Part shown: in pieces, positions 6,407 through 6,740 of the stretch
Layout: every line of letters begins with the position of its first letter
Position numbering within the stretch: position 1 is the first letter of the stretch
Origin: CALJEL01 sp041082235
Lineage (GTDB): Bacteria > Nitrospirota > Thermodesulfovibrionia > Thermodesulfovibrionales > CALJEL01
DNA length: 6,740 nt
Direction of reading: 5' to 3'
Assembly: GCA_041082235.1 (NCBI GenBank)
Contig: JBDOIG010000303.1
Span: forward strand, 1-6,740
Notes under the pieces: model-generated
What the model saw: only the letters and a program-made list of their open reading frames with translations
Told to the model about the DNA's origin: nothing
The model's database searches: none
Made by a program: the position numbers and the translations under genes

Positions 6407-6473
6407 ATCAAACGCCTCGTTACCTCCCCTTAGGCTGCCTGTCCAATGCCCACGGACGGTAGCCTCTTTTTTT
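6407..6473 (+). ncRNA. Candidate small RNA of about 67 nt
   Basis: A transcript starting about seven bases after the -10 box at 6395-6400 would end at the T-run at 6467-6473. Its 5' half includes CCTCGTTACCTCCCCT (6415-6430), a pyrimidine-rich unpaired stretch complementary to Shine-Dalgarno-like sequences. Its 3' half is the terminator hairpin. No known RNA family is recognised. The alternative is that the promoter is fortuitous and only the terminator is real. Confidence 0.3.
6432..6473 (+). terminator. Intrinsic terminator at the end of the rplM-rlmI operon or of a small RNA
   Basis: The arms 6432-6444 (AGGCTGCCTGTCC) and 6454-6465 (GGACGGTAGCCT) form a stem of about 12 bp with one G-T wobble and one bulged T, around a nine-base loop. 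C and seven T's (6467-6473) follow. It is oriented for plus-strand transcripts. It ends at the stop codon of the convergent gene. The minus-strand reading has no T-run, so termination looks one-directional. Confidence 0.8.
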
Positions 6474-6740
6474 ATAATGTTATTAAATTATACCTCCTCG
6501 TTCCAAAGCCCAGCCTTTCAGCCTCTTCAATCTGAAGGATATAGGGCTTATTATGCAGGGCCATTAATATGTCATCACCCTTTTTAATACCCGTCTCCTC
6601 TGCAAGGGACTCTGGAAGCGGTGTCTTTCCTGTTATAAGGTCAAGGCTTGCCTGCTCTATGGCAACTATATCATCTGAGATAAGTATCCCCTGATCCTGC
6701 ACAACAGGAACCTCAGCAGCAGGCATGCAGTCACATTCAG
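6472..6740 (-). CDS. C-terminal part of a DUF362-domain protein
   Basis: The minus-strand frame is open from the right edge to a TAA at 6472-6474, giving 88 visible C-terminal residues. The first are E-C-D-C-M-P, so the gene continues beyond the window, and the first ATG seen (6726) is internal. The segment C-D-C, P-V-V-Q-D-Q-G-I-L-I-S-D-D, then V-A-I-E-Q-A-S-L-D-L-I resembles the conserved C-terminus of DUF362 proteins, which often carry 4Fe-4S ferredoxin motifs. The cysteines here may serve metal binding. The later G-D-D-I-L...H-N-K-P-Y-I-L-Q-I-E-E-A-E-R-L-G block also fits that family. Function in these proteins is generally unassigned. It is convergent with the rlmI operon. Confidence 0.8.
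   Translation of the reverse strand, partial: ECDCMPAAEVPVVQDQGILISDDIVAIEQASLDLITGKTPLPESLAEETGIKKGDDILMALHNKPYILQIEEAERLGFGTRRYNLITL

Noticed and set aside
6372..6587. Plus-strand open frame of 71 codons starting with TTG after rlmI
   Set aside because: It has no ribosome binding site, runs through the terminator hairpin and T-run, and overlaps the DUF362 gene in antisense. Its TTG start is the -35 box of the candidate promoter.

Overview
The window looks like a chromosomal segment from a free-living, probably anaerobic bacterium. The DNA is moderately AT-rich, Shine-Dalgarno sites are good, and housekeeping genes sit beside an octaheme c-type cytochrome. The order rplM-rpsI-argC-argJ, the hydroxylamine-oxidoreductase-type cytochrome and the DUF362 protein together suggest Nitrospirota (Thermodesulfovibrio-like) or a neighbouring phylum. 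That is a guess from gene content and recall, not a computed placement.

Left part (1-1693, + strand): the last 61 codons of an unidentified gene, then, 19 bases later, a complete exported octaheme cytochrome of the HAO family. All 16 of its cysteines lie in eight CXXCH motifs. The close spacing and strong ribosome binding site suggest the two are co-transcribed.

Intergenic region (1694-2057): no gene is visible. It holds a weak hairpin after the cytochrome gene and a degenerate palindromic element resembling the dispersed GTCATTGCGAG/GAAGCAATCTC repeats of many bacterial genomes. It also holds two near-identical 17-bp direct repeats with a 28-bp period, and a sigma70-type promoter for the next operon.

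Central operon (2058-6305, + strand): rplM (L13), rpsI (S9), argC, argJ and a RlmI-type 23S rRNA methyltransferase. argC and argJ overlap by 4 bases, and the methyltransferase starts on the base after the argJ stop. Ribosome components, an rRNA-modifying enzyme and two steps of the acetyl cycle of arginine synthesis therefore appear to share a transcript. A perfect 7-bp hairpin covers the rpsI stop, and argC lacks a recognisable Shine-Dalgarno, so expression may be adjusted at that junction.

Right end (6306-6740): an AT-rich gap contains a near-ideal promoter (TTGACA, 17 bp, extended -10). About 30 bases past its predicted start, a GC-rich hairpin with seven T's begins. This is either the operon terminator or the end of a small RNA of about 67 nt. 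The 3' end of a convergent DUF362-family gene enters from the right edge on the minus strand.

No CRISPR array, intact mobile element, tRNA or rRNA was seen. The most interesting items are the HAO-type cytochrome, the candidate small RNA, and the two repeat structures upstream of rplM.
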